43,770 bases of DNA from Burkholderiaceae bacterium (GTDB lineage Bacteria; Pseudomonadota; Gammaproteobacteria; Burkholderiales; Burkholderiaceae_E): the NCBI GenBank assembly GCA_019635275.1, contig JAHBZV010000025.1, positions 1-43,770 of the forward strand, read 5' to 3'. How positions within the stretch are numbered: position 1 is the first letter of the stretch; the number at the start of each line of letters is the position of its first letter. Shown here in pieces: positions 8,506 through 16,973 of this stretch. Made by a program: the position numbers and the translations under genes. The notes under the pieces are model-generated. The model was not told the origin of the DNA, ran no database searches, and saw nothing but the letters and a program-made list of their open reading frames with translations.

Positions 8506-10155
8506 TCAACCGGGGCGGCCGATCACCGGCGCGGCGACCCCCTCGATCATCACATTCAGGCAGGCCGGCAGGCCGGACTCCTGTGCGCGCGCCGCGGCAG
8601 GCCCGAGCTGCGTGGGCTCGGTCACCAGCTCGCCGTAGCCCCCGAATGCTTCGCTGACCTTGTCGTAGCGCATCGGCCGCAACTCGCAGCCCACCAGCCG
8701 GTCGGCGCCGTAGTCCCTGAGCTGGATCTGGTACTCGGCGTTCCAGCGCGCGTCGTTGCCGACGACCGCGACGAACGGGAGCGCGTAGCGCACGGCGGTG
8801 TCGAGCTCGGCGACGTGGAAACCGAAGGTGCCGTCGCCCATCACGGCGACCACCGGCACATCGGGCTTCGCGACGCGCGCCGCCAGTGCGAACGGCAGCC
8901 CGGCGCCGATCGATCCCGCGACGCCGTTGATCACGCGGTTCGGCGCCGACAGGCAGGCCTGCGCCCACTGGCCGATCTCGCCGCCGTCGGACACCAGCAC
9001 CGAATCCGGGTGCGCGTCGAGCAGCTTCTGCAACGGGCGACAGGCCTGCACCGGGTGCAGCCGATCGGCTTCGCCCGACGCGGCGCGGTCCCACTCGGGG
9101 GGACGCCAGTCGATCGCGCTGCGTACTTCGGCGAGCCAGGCGGAGCGCGACTTCTCCTCGGGCCTCCCCTGCCCGCGCGCGCAGGCGGCGAGCGCCTCGA
9201 TCGCGGCCTGCGCGTCGGCGGCGAACGCGGCGGCCAGGCGAGCGCCGACCGCGCGCCGCGTGCGATCGATCTCGGCCTGCTCGGCGTCGACCTGGACGAA
9301 GGCGCAGCCCGCTTCGAACGCCGGCGGCTGGCCGAACTTCAGCGTGAAGTCGCAGCGCTTGCCGGCGAGCAGCACGCAATCGGCCTGGGCCAGCACCTGT
9401 GCGAAGGCGCCGAGGCCAGGGTCGTTCACGCCGCGCGGACTCTCCATGCCGATCACCGGCACGTCGATCGCCGCTTCGAGCGCGCGCAACTGCGGGCGCC
9501 CGCGCCGGGTCATGAAGGCCGGCCCTGCGAGCACCAGCGGCCGCTTCGCCTGCCGCAAGCGCGCGAGCACGGACACCGCGTCGCTCGCCGGCAGCGGCTG
9601 CACCCGAGCAGCGAACGCCGGCGCGCCCGGCAGGCGATCGGCGTCGGCCGCCTTCTCGAGCACGTCGGTGGGAAGGCTCAGGTGCACCGGCCCCGGCCTG
9701 CCCGAGCGCGCGAGCGAGATCGCGCGGGCCAGGTCGTGGGCCACCTCGTCGGCGCTCGCGCAGGTCCACGAAGCCTTCGTGACCGGCGCCGCCATCTCGG
9801 CCTGGCGCATCTCCTGGAACGCGCCCATGCCCAGCTGCCCGTTGGGCGCGTGGCCCGACAGCAGCACGATCGGCGCCTCGGCCATCTGCGCGGTATAGAG
9901 CGCCGACACCGCGTTCGCGTGGCCGGGCCCGCCGGTGACCAGCGCGATGCCCGGTTCACCGGTGAGCCGGGCCCAGGCGTCGGCCATGTGGACCGCAGCG
10001 GCCTCGTGGCGCGTGTGCAGCAGCGAGATGCCCGCGTCGATCGTCGCGTCGAACACCGGCATCACGTGGTTGCCGGACAGCGTGAAGATGCGCGCGACGC
10101 CGGCCGTGCGCAGCGCGCGCGCCAGCGCGTCCGCGCCGCGGAAGACCCGTGTCAT
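8506..10155 (-). CDS. Thiamine diphosphate-dependent enzyme (acetolactate synthase-like)
   Basis: A 549-residue three-domain ThDP enzyme. The N-terminal pyrimidine-binding domain has the catalytic Glu51 in HTRHEAAAVHMADAW, and the segment VTGGPGHANAVSALYTAQ follows. The C-terminal domain has the ThDP/Mg motif, starting GDGTFGF and ending about 25 residues later at an Asn in VVGNDARWN. The family covers acetolactate synthase, benzoylformate decarboxylase, oxalyl-CoA decarboxylase and 2-hydroxyacyl-CoA lyase; the C-terminal GGYGELV resembles the last two, but I cannot pick one. It is the last gene of the minus-strand operon that starts at 16969, eight bases after a Bug-protein gene. Cleavage or condensation of a 2-oxo or 2-hydroxy acid from the pathway would fit. 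Confidence 0.85.
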   Translation of the reverse strand: MTRVFRGADALARALRTAGVARIFTLSGNHVMPVFDATIDAGISLLHTRHEAAAVHMADAWARLTGEPGIALVTGGPGHANAVSALYTAQMAEAPIVLLSGHAPNGQLGMGAFQEMRQAEMAAPVTKASWTCASADEVAHDLARAISLARSGRPGPVHLSLPTDVLEKAADADRLPGAPAFAARVQPLPASDAVSVLARLRQAKRPLVLAGPAFMTRRGRPQLRALEAAIDVPVIGMESPRGVNDPGLGAFAQVLAQADCVLLAGKRCDFTLKFGQPPAFEAGCAFVQVDAEQAEIDRTRRAVGARLAAAFAADAQAAIEALAACARGQGRPEEKSRSAWLAEVRSAIDWRPPEWDRAASGEADRLHPVQACRPLQKLLDAHPDSVLVSDGGEIGQWAQACLSAPNRVINGVAGSIGAGLPFALAARVAKPDVPVVAVMGDGTFGFHVAELDTAVRYALPFVAVVGNDARWNAEYQIQLRDYGADRLVGCELRPMRYDKVSEAFGGYGELVTEPTQLGPAAARAQESGLPACLNVMIEGVAAPVIGRPG

Positions 10156-10163
10156 CGAGTTGC

Positions 10164-11153
10164 CTACTTCAGCTCGATGCCGAGCTGCTTGCCGAGCCGG
10201 TCGTAGACCCCGAACTGGTCGGCCGCGAACTTCGCGGTGGCCGCCGGCGACATCACGCCGGGAATGCCGCCGAAGCGCTCGGTGCCGGCGACCCACGCGG
10301 GATCCTTCGCGAGCTTCGCGAGCACGTCGGCCCAGTACGCGACGAGCTCGGCGCTCATCCCCGGCGGGCCGTAGAGCGCGCTCCATCCGACGATCGCCTC
10401 GAGCTGCGGGTAGCCCAGCTCGCGAACCGTCGGCACATCGGGAATGTCCTTCCAGCGCTCGGGCGTGGTGGTCATCAGCGCGCGCAGCTTGCCGGCCTTG
10501 ATGTTGCCGATCACCGAAGTGAGGTTCGCGCAGTTGAAGTCCACCTCGCGCGACAGCACTGCCAGCGCTGCGTCGCCGCCGCCCTTGTAGACGACCTGCG
10601 TCGCCGCGTCCTTGCCGAGCCCGAGCGTGTCGAACAGCAGCTGCGGGCCGAAGTTCAGGATCGTCCCGGGCCCCGAGGTGCTGTAGTTGAGCTTGCCGGG
10701 CTGCGCCTTCAGCGCGCCGACGAGGTCGCCGAGCGTCCGGTACGGCGAGTCGGCATGAACGACGCAGACGAACGGGTTGCGCTCGAGCAGGCCGAGGAAC
10801 GTGAAGTCGCTCCACTTGTAAGGCACGCTCGGCTTGAGTGCCGGAAGCAGCGTCTGCGAGCCGACGCGCGCGAGCAGCAGCGTGTAGCCGTCGGGCTTCG
10901 CTTCCTTGACCAGCTGCGAGCCGATCGCGCCGCCGGCGCCCGCTCGGTTGCTGACGACGATCGGCTGCGGCACGAACTTCTGCGCGGCCGCAGCGAGGTT
11001 GCGCGCCGACAGGTCGGCGTCGCCGCCGACGCTGAACGGCGCGACCAGCGTGATCGAGCGCTCCGGATAGGTCTGCGCCCCGGCCGACGCGACGCCCAGC
11101 GCCGTCGCGATGCAGGCCGCGAGCGCGGCCACAGTTTTCCTGGTGGTGCTCAC
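10164..11153 (-). CDS. Bug-family tripartite tricarboxylate transporter substrate-binding protein
   Basis: A 329-residue periplasmic binding protein of the Bug/TctC type. Residues 1-27 are a Sec signal peptide (KTVAALAACIATALGVASAGA), followed by YPERSITLVAPFSVGGDADLSAR, where the usual PxxPGG-like loop reads PFSVGGD. The conserved KPDGYTLLL and the interdomain QPGKLNYSTSG segments are present. The start is GTG 11153 with GGAGA upstream. It has no adjacent TctA/TctB and lies between the flavoprotein and the ThDP enzyme. It may deliver substrate to the TctAB pair encoded at 17062-19195 or act as a sensor. Bug receptors often bind carboxylates; the ligand cannot be read from sequence. Confidence 0.9.
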   Translation of the reverse strand: MSTTRKTVAALAACIATALGVASAGAQTYPERSITLVAPFSVGGDADLSARNLAAAAQKFVPQPIVVSNRAGAGGAIGSQLVKEAKPDGYTLLLARVGSQTLLPALKPSVPYKWSDFTFLGLLERNPFVCVVHADSPYRTLGDLVGALKAQPGKLNYSTSGPGTILNFGPQLLFDTLGLGKDAATQVVYKGGGDAALAVLSREVDFNCANLTSVIGNIKAGKLRALMTTTPERWKDIPDVPTVRELGYPQLEAIVGWSALYGPPGMSAELVAYWADVLAKLAKDPAWVAGTERFGGIPGVMSPAATAKFAADQFGVYDRLGKQLGIELK

Positions 11154-11182
11154 CGTGGGTCTCCGGTCGTTGGAATGATCGT

Positions 11183-12913
11183 TCAGGCCGACTGGTCGCC
11201 GGCGATCAGGCTCTGTCCGGGCCGAACCCGGGTGAAATTCACGGGCTCGCGGCCGATGCTCACCGCGCCGTCGTGCAAGCGCGCCACCGTGTAGGTCGAT
11301 TGCTCGAGGTCACCGGTCTCCGGATGGTCTTCGCGGAAGTGCGCGCCCCGCGAATCCCCGCGCGCGATCGCCGCGGCGGCGATGACGCGGCTCACCGAGA
11401 CCAGGCTGCGCAGGTTCAGCCAGTCGTGCCAGCTCAGGTTGAACGCGCGCCCCGCATCGGCGACCCCGGTTCGCGACAGCTGCGCGTCGAGCTCGCCGAG
11501 CCGCGTCGCGGCGCGCCGCAGGCCGTCGGCGGTGCGCAGGATGCCGACGTCGTTCCACATGCACTCGTAGAGCGACTCGCGGATCGCTTCGACGTCGCCG
11601 ACCGGCAAAGAGAACGGCGCCTCGTGCGCGGCGATGCTGCGTTCGATCGCCGCCATGTCGGGCTCGCGATGTCGCGCATGCTCGCGGACCCACGCGGCCA
11701 TGCTCTCTCCGGCGATGCCGCCGAAGACAGTGGAGTTGGCGACCCCGTTGCCACCCAGCCGATTCGCCCCGTGCACGCCGCCGGTGTCCTCGCCGGCGGC
11801 GAACAGGCCGGGCAGCTGCGTCGTGCAGTCGGCATCGAACACCACGCCGCCCATCATGTAGTGCGCGGTCGGAACGACCTCGACCAGGCCGCCGGCCAGG
11901 TCGAATCCGCAATCGGCACAGCGCTCGACCATCCCCTTGAACATCCGGCGCACGTTGTCGGGCCCGAGGTGGTGCATCTGGATGTAGACGCCGCCGTTGG
12001 GCGAGGTGCGGCCCGCGCGCATCTCCGAATAGATCGAGCGCGAGACGATGTCGCGCGTCGCGCGCTCGGCGCGCGGGTCGTAGCGCTGCATGAAGCGCTC
12101 GTTCGCGCCGTTCAGCAGCTGCCCGCCCGCGCCGCGCAGCCCTTCCTCGAGCACCGTTCCGGTCATCCGCGTGCCGGGCCCCGCGAGCAGGCCGGTGGGG
12201 TGGAATTGCACCATCTCCATGTCGCGCAACGCGAGCCCGGCGCGCAGCGCCATCGCCAGGCCGTCGCAGCTCTTGTCGCCCGACGGCGTGTGGTACTTGT
12301 ACATCGTCGGCCCGCCGCCGGTGGCCAGCAGCACCGCCTTCGCCTGCACGAAGACGAAGTCGCCGGCGCGCATGTCGATCATCAGCACGCCCGCCAGCGC
12401 CGACCCGTCGGCGGTGCGCACCAGCTCGATCGCGCGATGCTCCTCGAGCCGGCCGATGCCGCGCGACCAGACCTGCTCGGCGAGCCGGTTGATGATCTCG
12501 ATGCCGGTCAGGTCGCCCTTGTGCACCGTGCGATCGAAGGTCTGTCCGGCGAACGCCTTCTGGTGGACCGTGCCGTCCGGGTTGCGATCGAAGAAGCATC
12601 CGAGCTCGTTCTCGAGTTCGTGGATGCGCTCGACCGCCCCGGTGACCAGCGTCCAGGCGAGCTCCTGGTTCGACAGCCACTTGCTGCCTTCGATCGTGTC
12701 CATGAAGTGACGCTCGACCGAGTCGCCTTCTGCGATGGCGACGTTGTAGCCGCCCTGGACCATCCGCGTGCAGCCGCTCTTGCCGAGCAGCCCCTTCACC
12801 GCGACGGTGATCGACAGCGCGGGATTGGCCTGGTGCGCGTGCAGTGCCGCGAACAGGCCGGCCCCGCCGGAACCCAGGATGAGGATGTCGGTCTGAAGCC
12901 GGCGCAACCTCAC
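11183..12913 (-). CDS. Succinate dehydrogenase/fumarate reductase-like flavoprotein lacking the covalent-FAD His
   Basis: A 576-residue flavoprotein of the SdhA/FrdA/L-aspartate oxidase family. The N-terminal dinucleotide motif is DILILGSGGAGLFAA. Dicarboxylate-site landmarks are kept: QFHPTG, ERFMQRY, RDIVSRS, TAHYMMGGV and GANRLGGNG. Two features are unusual. The residue aligned with the His that carries 8-alpha-histidyl FAD in SdhA/FrdA is Cys48 (SGCTRMVQGG). The loop after HPTG is longer and ends in LEEGLRGAGG, where SdhA/FrdA has a Thr before the Glu. FAD is therefore probably non-covalent and the substrate pocket altered. GTG 12913 overlaps the upstream hydratase stop (GTGA). Its partner Fe-S and membrane subunits are encoded 2.6-4 kb upstream in the same operon. 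It is not a canonical sdhA. Confidence 0.85.
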   Translation of the reverse strand: MRLRRLQTDILILGSGGAGLFAALHAHQANPALSITVAVKGLLGKSGCTRMVQGGYNVAIAEGDSVERHFMDTIEGSKWLSNQELAWTLVTGAVERIHELENELGCFFDRNPDGTVHQKAFAGQTFDRTVHKGDLTGIEIINRLAEQVWSRGIGRLEEHRAIELVRTADGSALAGVLMIDMRAGDFVFVQAKAVLLATGGGPTMYKYHTPSGDKSCDGLAMALRAGLALRDMEMVQFHPTGLLAGPGTRMTGTVLEEGLRGAGGQLLNGANERFMQRYDPRAERATRDIVSRSIYSEMRAGRTSPNGGVYIQMHHLGPDNVRRMFKGMVERCADCGFDLAGGLVEVVPTAHYMMGGVVFDADCTTQLPGLFAAGEDTGGVHGANRLGGNGVANSTVFGGIAGESMAAWVREHARHREPDMAAIERSIAAHEAPFSLPVGDVEAIRESLYECMWNDVGILRTADGLRRAATRLGELDAQLSRTGVADAGRAFNLSWHDWLNLRSLVSVSRVIAAAAIARGDSRGAHFREDHPETGDLEQSTYTVARLHDGAVSIGREPVNFTRVRPGQSLIAGDQSA

Positions 12914-13524
12914 CGCGACTGCACTCCGAGGCTGGCGAGCACCTGCGCGCGCCGCGCGTCGACGTCGTGCCGGACGACGTCGTAGAGGCTGCCGCCGTGG
13001 CTGTCCATCGCCACCAGCAGCGGCCCGAAGTCGCGGATGCGGAACTTCCACAGCGATTCGGGGTTGAGGTCGTCGAGGTCGACGTCCTCGATGCTCTCGA
13101 TCCACGTGGTCTCGAGCGCCGCGGTGCCGCCGACGATCGCGAGATAGACGCCGCCGAGCTCGCGGAACGCGGCGAGCGAATCGGCGCGCAACCCGCCCTT
13201 TCCGATGATGATGCGCACGCCGTTGCGCTCCATCAGCGGGCGCGTGAAGCGCTCCATCCGGTCGGACGTCGTCGTGCCGATGCACACCGGCGCGTAGCCG
13301 GCCGGATGCTCGGCGCTCGGCTCGACCTTCTTCACGTTGGGCGCCGTGTGGATCACCGCGTGGCCGCGCAGGTCGAATCGGGTCGTGCGCCCGCGATCGA
13401 ACATCGCGATCTGCGTCGCGTCGCGGATGCCGAACAGCGTCTGCTGCAGCGTGACCGTGTCGTTGACGCGCAGCTGCCGGACCTGCTCTTCGGTCACCGG
13501 CGTCTTCAGCTCGTAGTGGGCCAT
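12910..13524 (-). CDS. Class I fumarase/tartrate dehydratase-type hydratase, beta subunit
   Basis: A 204-residue subunit corresponding to the C-terminal domain of one-chain class I fumarases, or to FumB/TtdB-type beta subunits. Features seen are an N-terminal VNDTVTL segment, a GTTTSDRMERF motif and IIGKGGL (substrate and cluster-proximal loops of the family), then YLAIVGGTAALETTWIESI. It follows the alpha subunit with two bases between the genes and overlaps the flavoprotein GTG. Together the two subunits should form a [4Fe-4S] hydro-lyase acting on fumarate, mesaconate, tartrate or a related unsaturated or hydroxy diacid. Class I enzymes of this two-subunit type can hydrate mesaconate as well as fumarate, so fumarase should not be assumed. 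Confidence 0.88.
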   Translation of the reverse strand: MAHYELKTPVTEEQVRQLRVNDTVTLQQTLFGIRDATQIAMFDRGRTTRFDLRGHAVIHTAPNVKKVEPSAEHPAGYAPVCIGTTTSDRMERFTRPLMERNGVRIIIGKGGLRADSLAAFRELGGVYLAIVGGTAALETTWIESIEDVDLDDLNPESLWKFRIRDFGPLLVAMDSHGGSLYDVVRHDVDARRAQVLASLGVQSR

Positions 13525-13526
13525 GC

Positions 13527-14402
13527 TCAGAATCCGAACGTGACGCCGTCGGGCCCGAACGTCGCGGTCGCGCGTCGCGCCGAATGGCACTGCATGTTCA
13601 CTGCGACCGGGTTCATCGTGATGTGCGTCGCAGCGAGCTCGACGTGCACCGCGAAGGACGTCGAGTCGCCGCCCAGCCCCTGCGGGCCCACACCGAGCCG
13701 GTTGACCGCTGCGCTCAACTGTTCCTCGATTTTCGCGCCTTCCGGGTCGCCGCAACGGCTGCCGAGCTCGCGCGTGGCCGCGCGCTTGGCCAGCGCCACG
13801 CACAGGTCGGACGTGCCGCCGATGCCCACGCCGACGATCGTCGGCGGGCAGGTCTTGCCGCCTGCCGCGATCACGCAGTCGACGACGAAGGTCTTGATCG
13901 CGTCGACCCCTTCGGCGGGGATCGCCATCTTCAGGAACGAGTTGTTCTCCGAGCCGCTGCCCTTGGGCACCATCTCGATCGACAGCGTGTCGCGGCGGTC
14001 GCTGAAATCGACGTGGATCACCGGCACCTCGATGCCGCACGAGGTGTGCTCGTTGCGGCGGGTGAGCGGGTGCACGACCGACGACCGCAACGGATGCTCG
14101 CGCGTCGCGCGCTCGCAGCCGTTGCGGATCGCCTGCTTCAGCGCGTGGCCGTCGACCTCGACGCCGCTGCCGATCACCACGTTGTAGATCGGGATGCCGG
14201 TGTCCTGGCAGAGCAGGTTTCCGGTGTCCTCGGCCACCCTGATGTTGGTCACCATGGTGGCCAGCACGCCCTGCGCGGTGCGGTCGGTTTCGCCCGCCGA
14301 CAGGCGCGCGAAACCGTCCTTGATATCCGGCGGAAGGATCTTCAGCGCCCGGATGTAGAGTTCCCTGGCGGCGTCCTCGACCGCGGACAGATCGATCTTC
14401 AA
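13527..14402 (-). CDS. Class I fumarase/tartrate dehydratase-type hydratase, alpha subunit
   Basis: A 291-residue alpha subunit (fumarate hydratase N-terminal domain). Cys residues that can hold the [4Fe-4S] cluster occur in LLCQDTGIP, HTSCGIEVP and GGKTCPPTIVG; the first and last are family signatures. PKGSGSENNSFLKM and GVGIGGTSDLC are also typical. The start is TTG at 14402, with a GAGG about nine bases upstream; no better start fits between it and the previous stop at 14418. It lies immediately after a Bug receptor gene and before the beta subunit. With the SDH-like genes it gives a dehydrogenation-then-hydration pair acting on a diacid. Confidence 0.88.
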   Translation of the reverse strand: MKIDLSAVEDAARELYIRALKILPPDIKDGFARLSAGETDRTAQGVLATMVTNIRVAEDTGNLLCQDTGIPIYNVVIGSGVEVDGHALKQAIRNGCERATREHPLRSSVVHPLTRRNEHTSCGIEVPVIHVDFSDRRDTLSIEMVPKGSGSENNSFLKMAIPAEGVDAIKTFVVDCVIAAGGKTCPPTIVGVGIGGTSDLCVALAKRAATRELGSRCGDPEGAKIEEQLSAAVNRLGVGPQGLGGDSTSFAVHVELAATHITMNPVAVNMQCHSARRATATFGPDGVTFGF

Positions 14403-14417
14403 CTCGGCGAACCTCGT

Positions 14418-15419
14418 TCAATTGGCCTTGAGCTTGCGGCGCTCGACCACCTTCGCCCAGTACGCCGACTCCTTGTCTATCGCGGCAGCGAACTCGGCCG
14501 GCGAGTTGCCCACGGGACTCATGCCGGCCACGAACAGTCGCGCCTTCATTTCGGTGCTCTGCAGCGCCTTGACCGTGTCGCGGTGGATCTTGTCGACGAT
14601 GTCCTTGGGCGTGCCGGCAGGCACCATGAACCCGAACCAGCCGGTGTTTTCGAAGCCGGGCAGCCCGCTCTCGGCGACCGTAGGCACGTTCGGCAGCAGC
14701 GGCGAGCGGGTCTTGCTCGTCACCGCCAGCGCGCGCAGGCGGCCGTTGTTCACATAGGGTGCCACCGCGGCGATGTTGCCGACCACCAGCTGGAGTGCGC
14801 CGGTCACGAGGTCGGGGTACGAAGCCGCCTCGCCCTTGTAGGGGATGTGGACGAGGTCGATGCCGGCCGCGTCGATGAAGCTCTCGCCCGCCATGTGCAC
14901 CTGGCTGCCGATGCCGGCCGAACCGAAGTTCAGCTTGCCGGGCTGGCTCTTCGCGTAGGCGATGAACTCCTTCAGCGTCTTGGCCGGAATCGACGGATTG
15001 ACCGTCACGACCTGCGGTCCGCTCGCCACGTTCGTCACTGCGATGAAATCCTTCTTCGCATCGAAGGGCATCTTCGCGTACATGTGCGGATTGACGGTGA
15101 AGATGCTGCCCGAGGTCATCAGCAACGTGTAGCCGTCCGGGGCCGATTTCGCCACGACGTCCGCGCCGATGTTGCCGCCCGCGCCGCCGCGGTTCTCGAC
15201 CACCACCGGCTGGCCCCACATCTCGCTGAGGTCCTTCGCAAGCGCCCTGGCCACCACGTCGGTGGTGCCGCCAGCCACGAAGGGCACGACGATCTTCACC
15301 GGCCTGGTGGGCCACGCGTCCTGCGCGGCAGCCGGCAGCGGCGAGCACAGCGCGAGCGCGCACGAGGCAGCCGCGAGGCCCAGGGCGACGCGGCGGTTCC
15401 GGTTTTCGATTGTCTTCAA
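14418..15419 (-). CDS. Bug-family tripartite tricarboxylate transporter substrate-binding protein
   Basis: A 333-residue periplasmic solute receptor. A signal peptide occupies roughly residues 1-32 (VALGLAAASCALALCSPLPAA). It is followed by WPTRPVKIVVPFVAGGTTDVVAR, containing the Bug ligand-loop pattern, and then SAPDGYTLLMTSG and QPGKLNFGSAGIGSQVHMAGE. The start is TTG 15419 with GGGAGA upstream. It sits between the membrane-anchor gene and the hydratase genes, an unusual place for a transport protein, and implies that its ligand is the operon's substrate. Its partners are probably the TctA/TctB pair at 17062-19195. Confidence 0.92.
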   Translation of the reverse strand: MKTIENRNRRVALGLAAASCALALCSPLPAAAQDAWPTRPVKIVVPFVAGGTTDVVARALAKDLSEMWGQPVVVENRGGAGGNIGADVVAKSAPDGYTLLMTSGSIFTVNPHMYAKMPFDAKKDFIAVTNVASGPQVVTVNPSIPAKTLKEFIAYAKSQPGKLNFGSAGIGSQVHMAGESFIDAAGIDLVHIPYKGEAASYPDLVTGALQLVVGNIAAVAPYVNNGRLRALAVTSKTRSPLLPNVPTVAESGLPGFENTGWFGFMVPAGTPKDIVDKIHRDTVKALQSTEMKARLFVAGMSPVGNSPAEFAAAIDKESAYWAKVVERRKLKAN

Positions 15420-15477
15420 GCTCTGTCTCCCGTTTGATTCGATACGTTCGTCGTGATCCCTGCGCAGGGCCGGGGGC

Positions 15478-15876
15478 TCAACCGATCAGCGCCAGCGCGA
15501 AAGCGAGGCCCGCGACGATTCCCAGGCCGGCGGCTGCGGCGATCCAGTTCTTGCGCAGCCCCGACCACGGCTTGAATTCGATCACGAGCAGCCGCAGGCC
15601 ACCAGTCAGGTGAATCGCTAACAGGACGACCAGGCACCACTCGCCGAACTTGAACAGCGGCTGGTCCGCGAAGCGCAGGAAGCCGTCGAGCGCGGCCTCG
15701 CCGCGCAGCGCCTGGCCGAGCGCCCAGAAGTGCAACGGCAGGAACGCGGCCAGTGCAATGCCCGACAGTCGATGCGCGAGGAACGCCCACCATGCCGGAT
15801 GGCTGCGGGCGCGAAAGTCGTTGCGGCGCGCCGCGCGACGCGGTTGCGGCACGGCGGGGCCGCTCGCCGTGCTCAT
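15478..15876 (-). CDS. Succinate dehydrogenase-like membrane anchor (cytochrome b-type), second subunit
   Basis: A 132-residue integral membrane protein with three predicted membrane segments. SHPAWWAFLAHRLSGIALAAF carries the HRxSG motif typical of SdhC-type cytochrome b556 anchors. His49, at the end of the first segment, and His89 (LLAIHLTGG), in the second, are placed to bind heme b. The ATG overlaps the stop of the preceding anchor gene (ATGA). With that gene and the Fe-S subunit it should dock the flavoprotein to the membrane and exchange electrons with quinone. The family is short and poorly conserved, so the call relies partly on context. Confidence 0.8.
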   Translation of the reverse strand: MSTASGPAVPQPRRAARRNDFRARSHPAWWAFLAHRLSGIALAAFLPLHFWALGQALRGEAALDGFLRFADQPLFKFGEWCLVVLLAIHLTGGLRLLVIEFKPWSGLRKNWIAAAAGLGIVAGLAFALALIG

Positions 15877-16214
15877 GCGACCACCGCGTAGACGGCCCGC
15901 AGGCCCAGCGCCGCGAGCGCGAGCGCCACCGCGACCGCGGCGACGTTGCTGCGTCGCGCGCCCCAGCCGAGCCACTCCTCGGCGATGCGCGCGAGCCCGA
16001 TCGGGACGTGCACCGCGCAGGCGAGCACGAACGCGCCATAGAACGCCGCGACCAGCCAGTTGCCCTGGGTGCGGGAGAGGATCTCGGCGCCGCTCAGCCC
16101 GCCGCGGACCGCATAGACGATCGTCGCGAGGTGAACCGCGACGAAGAGCGCGAGCACCATCGCGCTCAGGCGCTGGAGGTACCAGAGCCGGGCCTGCGTG
16201 GCGGCGGAACTCAC
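15873..16214 (-). CDS. Succinate dehydrogenase-like membrane anchor, first subunit
   Basis: A 113-residue membrane protein with three predicted transmembrane segments (about 15-36, 54-76 and 92-112). His28, in VLALFVAVHLATIV, and His69, in LACAVHVPIG, occupy equivalent positions in the first two segments. QRLSA resembles the HRxSG motif of cytochrome b anchors. The start is GTG 16214, preceded by GAGGGG, 38 bases after the Fe-S subunit stop. Both anchors carry a His pair, so the complex could hold two b hemes; this is inference from the residues. Confidence 0.78.
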   Translation of the reverse strand: MSSAATQARLWYLQRLSAMVLALFVAVHLATIVYAVRGGLSGAEILSRTQGNWLVAAFYGAFVLACAVHVPIGLARIAEEWLGWGARRSNVAAVAVALALAALGLRAVYAVVA

Positions 16215-16252
16215 GAACGGCCCCTCATCTTGCGTCGCTCCCCGGCCGCGGC

Positions 16253-16969
16253 TCAGAGTTCGCCGCGCATCGCGCGTCGCGCCGCGACGCGCTTGAGGCC
16301 GGAGATCCCGGCGGTCGGCTCGATCGCCTTCGGGCAGCGCTCGCTGCACGAGCCCTGCGTGTGGCAGGCGTGGCAGCCCGCGTCGCCGGCCACCGCGCGC
16401 AGTCGCTCCTTCTGGTCGACGTCGCGCACGTCGTTCACCAGCGTCCACGCGCGGTTGAGCGCGGCGGGCCCCAGGTAGTCGGGGCGCCACGCGACCACGT
16501 CGCACGACGCGTAGCAGACGCCGCAACCGATGCACTCGATTCCGGCGTTCGCCGAGACGCGCTCGGGCGATGCCGGCTCGACCCGCGCAAAGTCGTCGTG
16601 GCGCGTCGTCGCGCCGCGGAACCTCCCCTTCGCGCGCGCCCACTTGTCGAAGAACTCGCCCATGTCGGTCGCCAGGTCCTTGATGACCGGCAGGTTCGAC
16701 AGGGGCGCGATCTCGAGCGAGTCGCCGTCGACGACCTTCGACACGTGCGTGCGGCAGGTCCAGCGCGCGACGCCGTTGACGGTCATCGCGCACGAACCGC
16801 ACATGCCGACGCGGCACGAGAAGCGATAGCTCAGCGTCGGCTCGAGCCTGCGCTGGATGTAGGTGACGACGTCGAGCACGGTCTGGCTGGCCTGCCGCGG
16901 CACCTCGTAGGTGGAGAAGCCGCCGTCGGCGCCGCCGCGCCAGACCTTGACGCGCAGGTGGGTGGACAT
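16253..16969 (-). CDS. Succinate dehydrogenase/fumarate reductase-like iron-sulfur subunit
   Basis: A 238-residue electron-transfer subunit. The N-terminal ferredoxin domain has the [2Fe-2S] pattern CRVGMCGSC plus a distal Cys in RWTC. The C-terminal domain has CIGCGVCYASC for a [4Fe-4S] cluster and CHTQGSCSERCP for a [3Fe-4S] cluster, giving the full three-cluster relay of SdhB/FrdB. The Pro normally after the fourth Cys of the [4Fe-4S] motif is Asp here. It is the first gene of the operon running to 8506. There is no Shine-Dalgarno in front of the ATG; instead the shared promoter/operator element ends only five bases upstream, so the mRNA may be leaderless. Electrons should pass from the flavoprotein at 11183-12913 to the membrane anchors. 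Confidence 0.92.
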   Translation of the reverse strand: MSTHLRVKVWRGGADGGFSTYEVPRQASQTVLDVVTYIQRRLEPTLSYRFSCRVGMCGSCAMTVNGVARWTCRTHVSKVVDGDSLEIAPLSNLPVIKDLATDMGEFFDKWARAKGRFRGATTRHDDFARVEPASPERVSANAGIECIGCGVCYASCDVVAWRPDYLGPAALNRAWTLVNDVRDVDQKERLRAVAGDAGCHACHTQGSCSERCPKAIEPTAGISGLKRVAARRAMRGEL

Positions 16970-16973
16970 GGAG

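Noticed and set aside
10164-10815. Apparent fusion of a Bug protein to the ThDP enzyme in one minus-strand frame
   Set aside because: The frame before the Met at 10155 is a shadow of the Bug gene, whose real frame ends at 10164. They are separate adjacent genes.
11183-16969. Ordinary TCA-cycle succinate dehydrogenase plus fumarase
   Set aside because: The gene order is atypical, the FAD-linking His is Cys, and the hydratase is of the class I two-subunit type placed with Bug receptors. A housekeeping role cannot be fully excluded without the rest of the genome.
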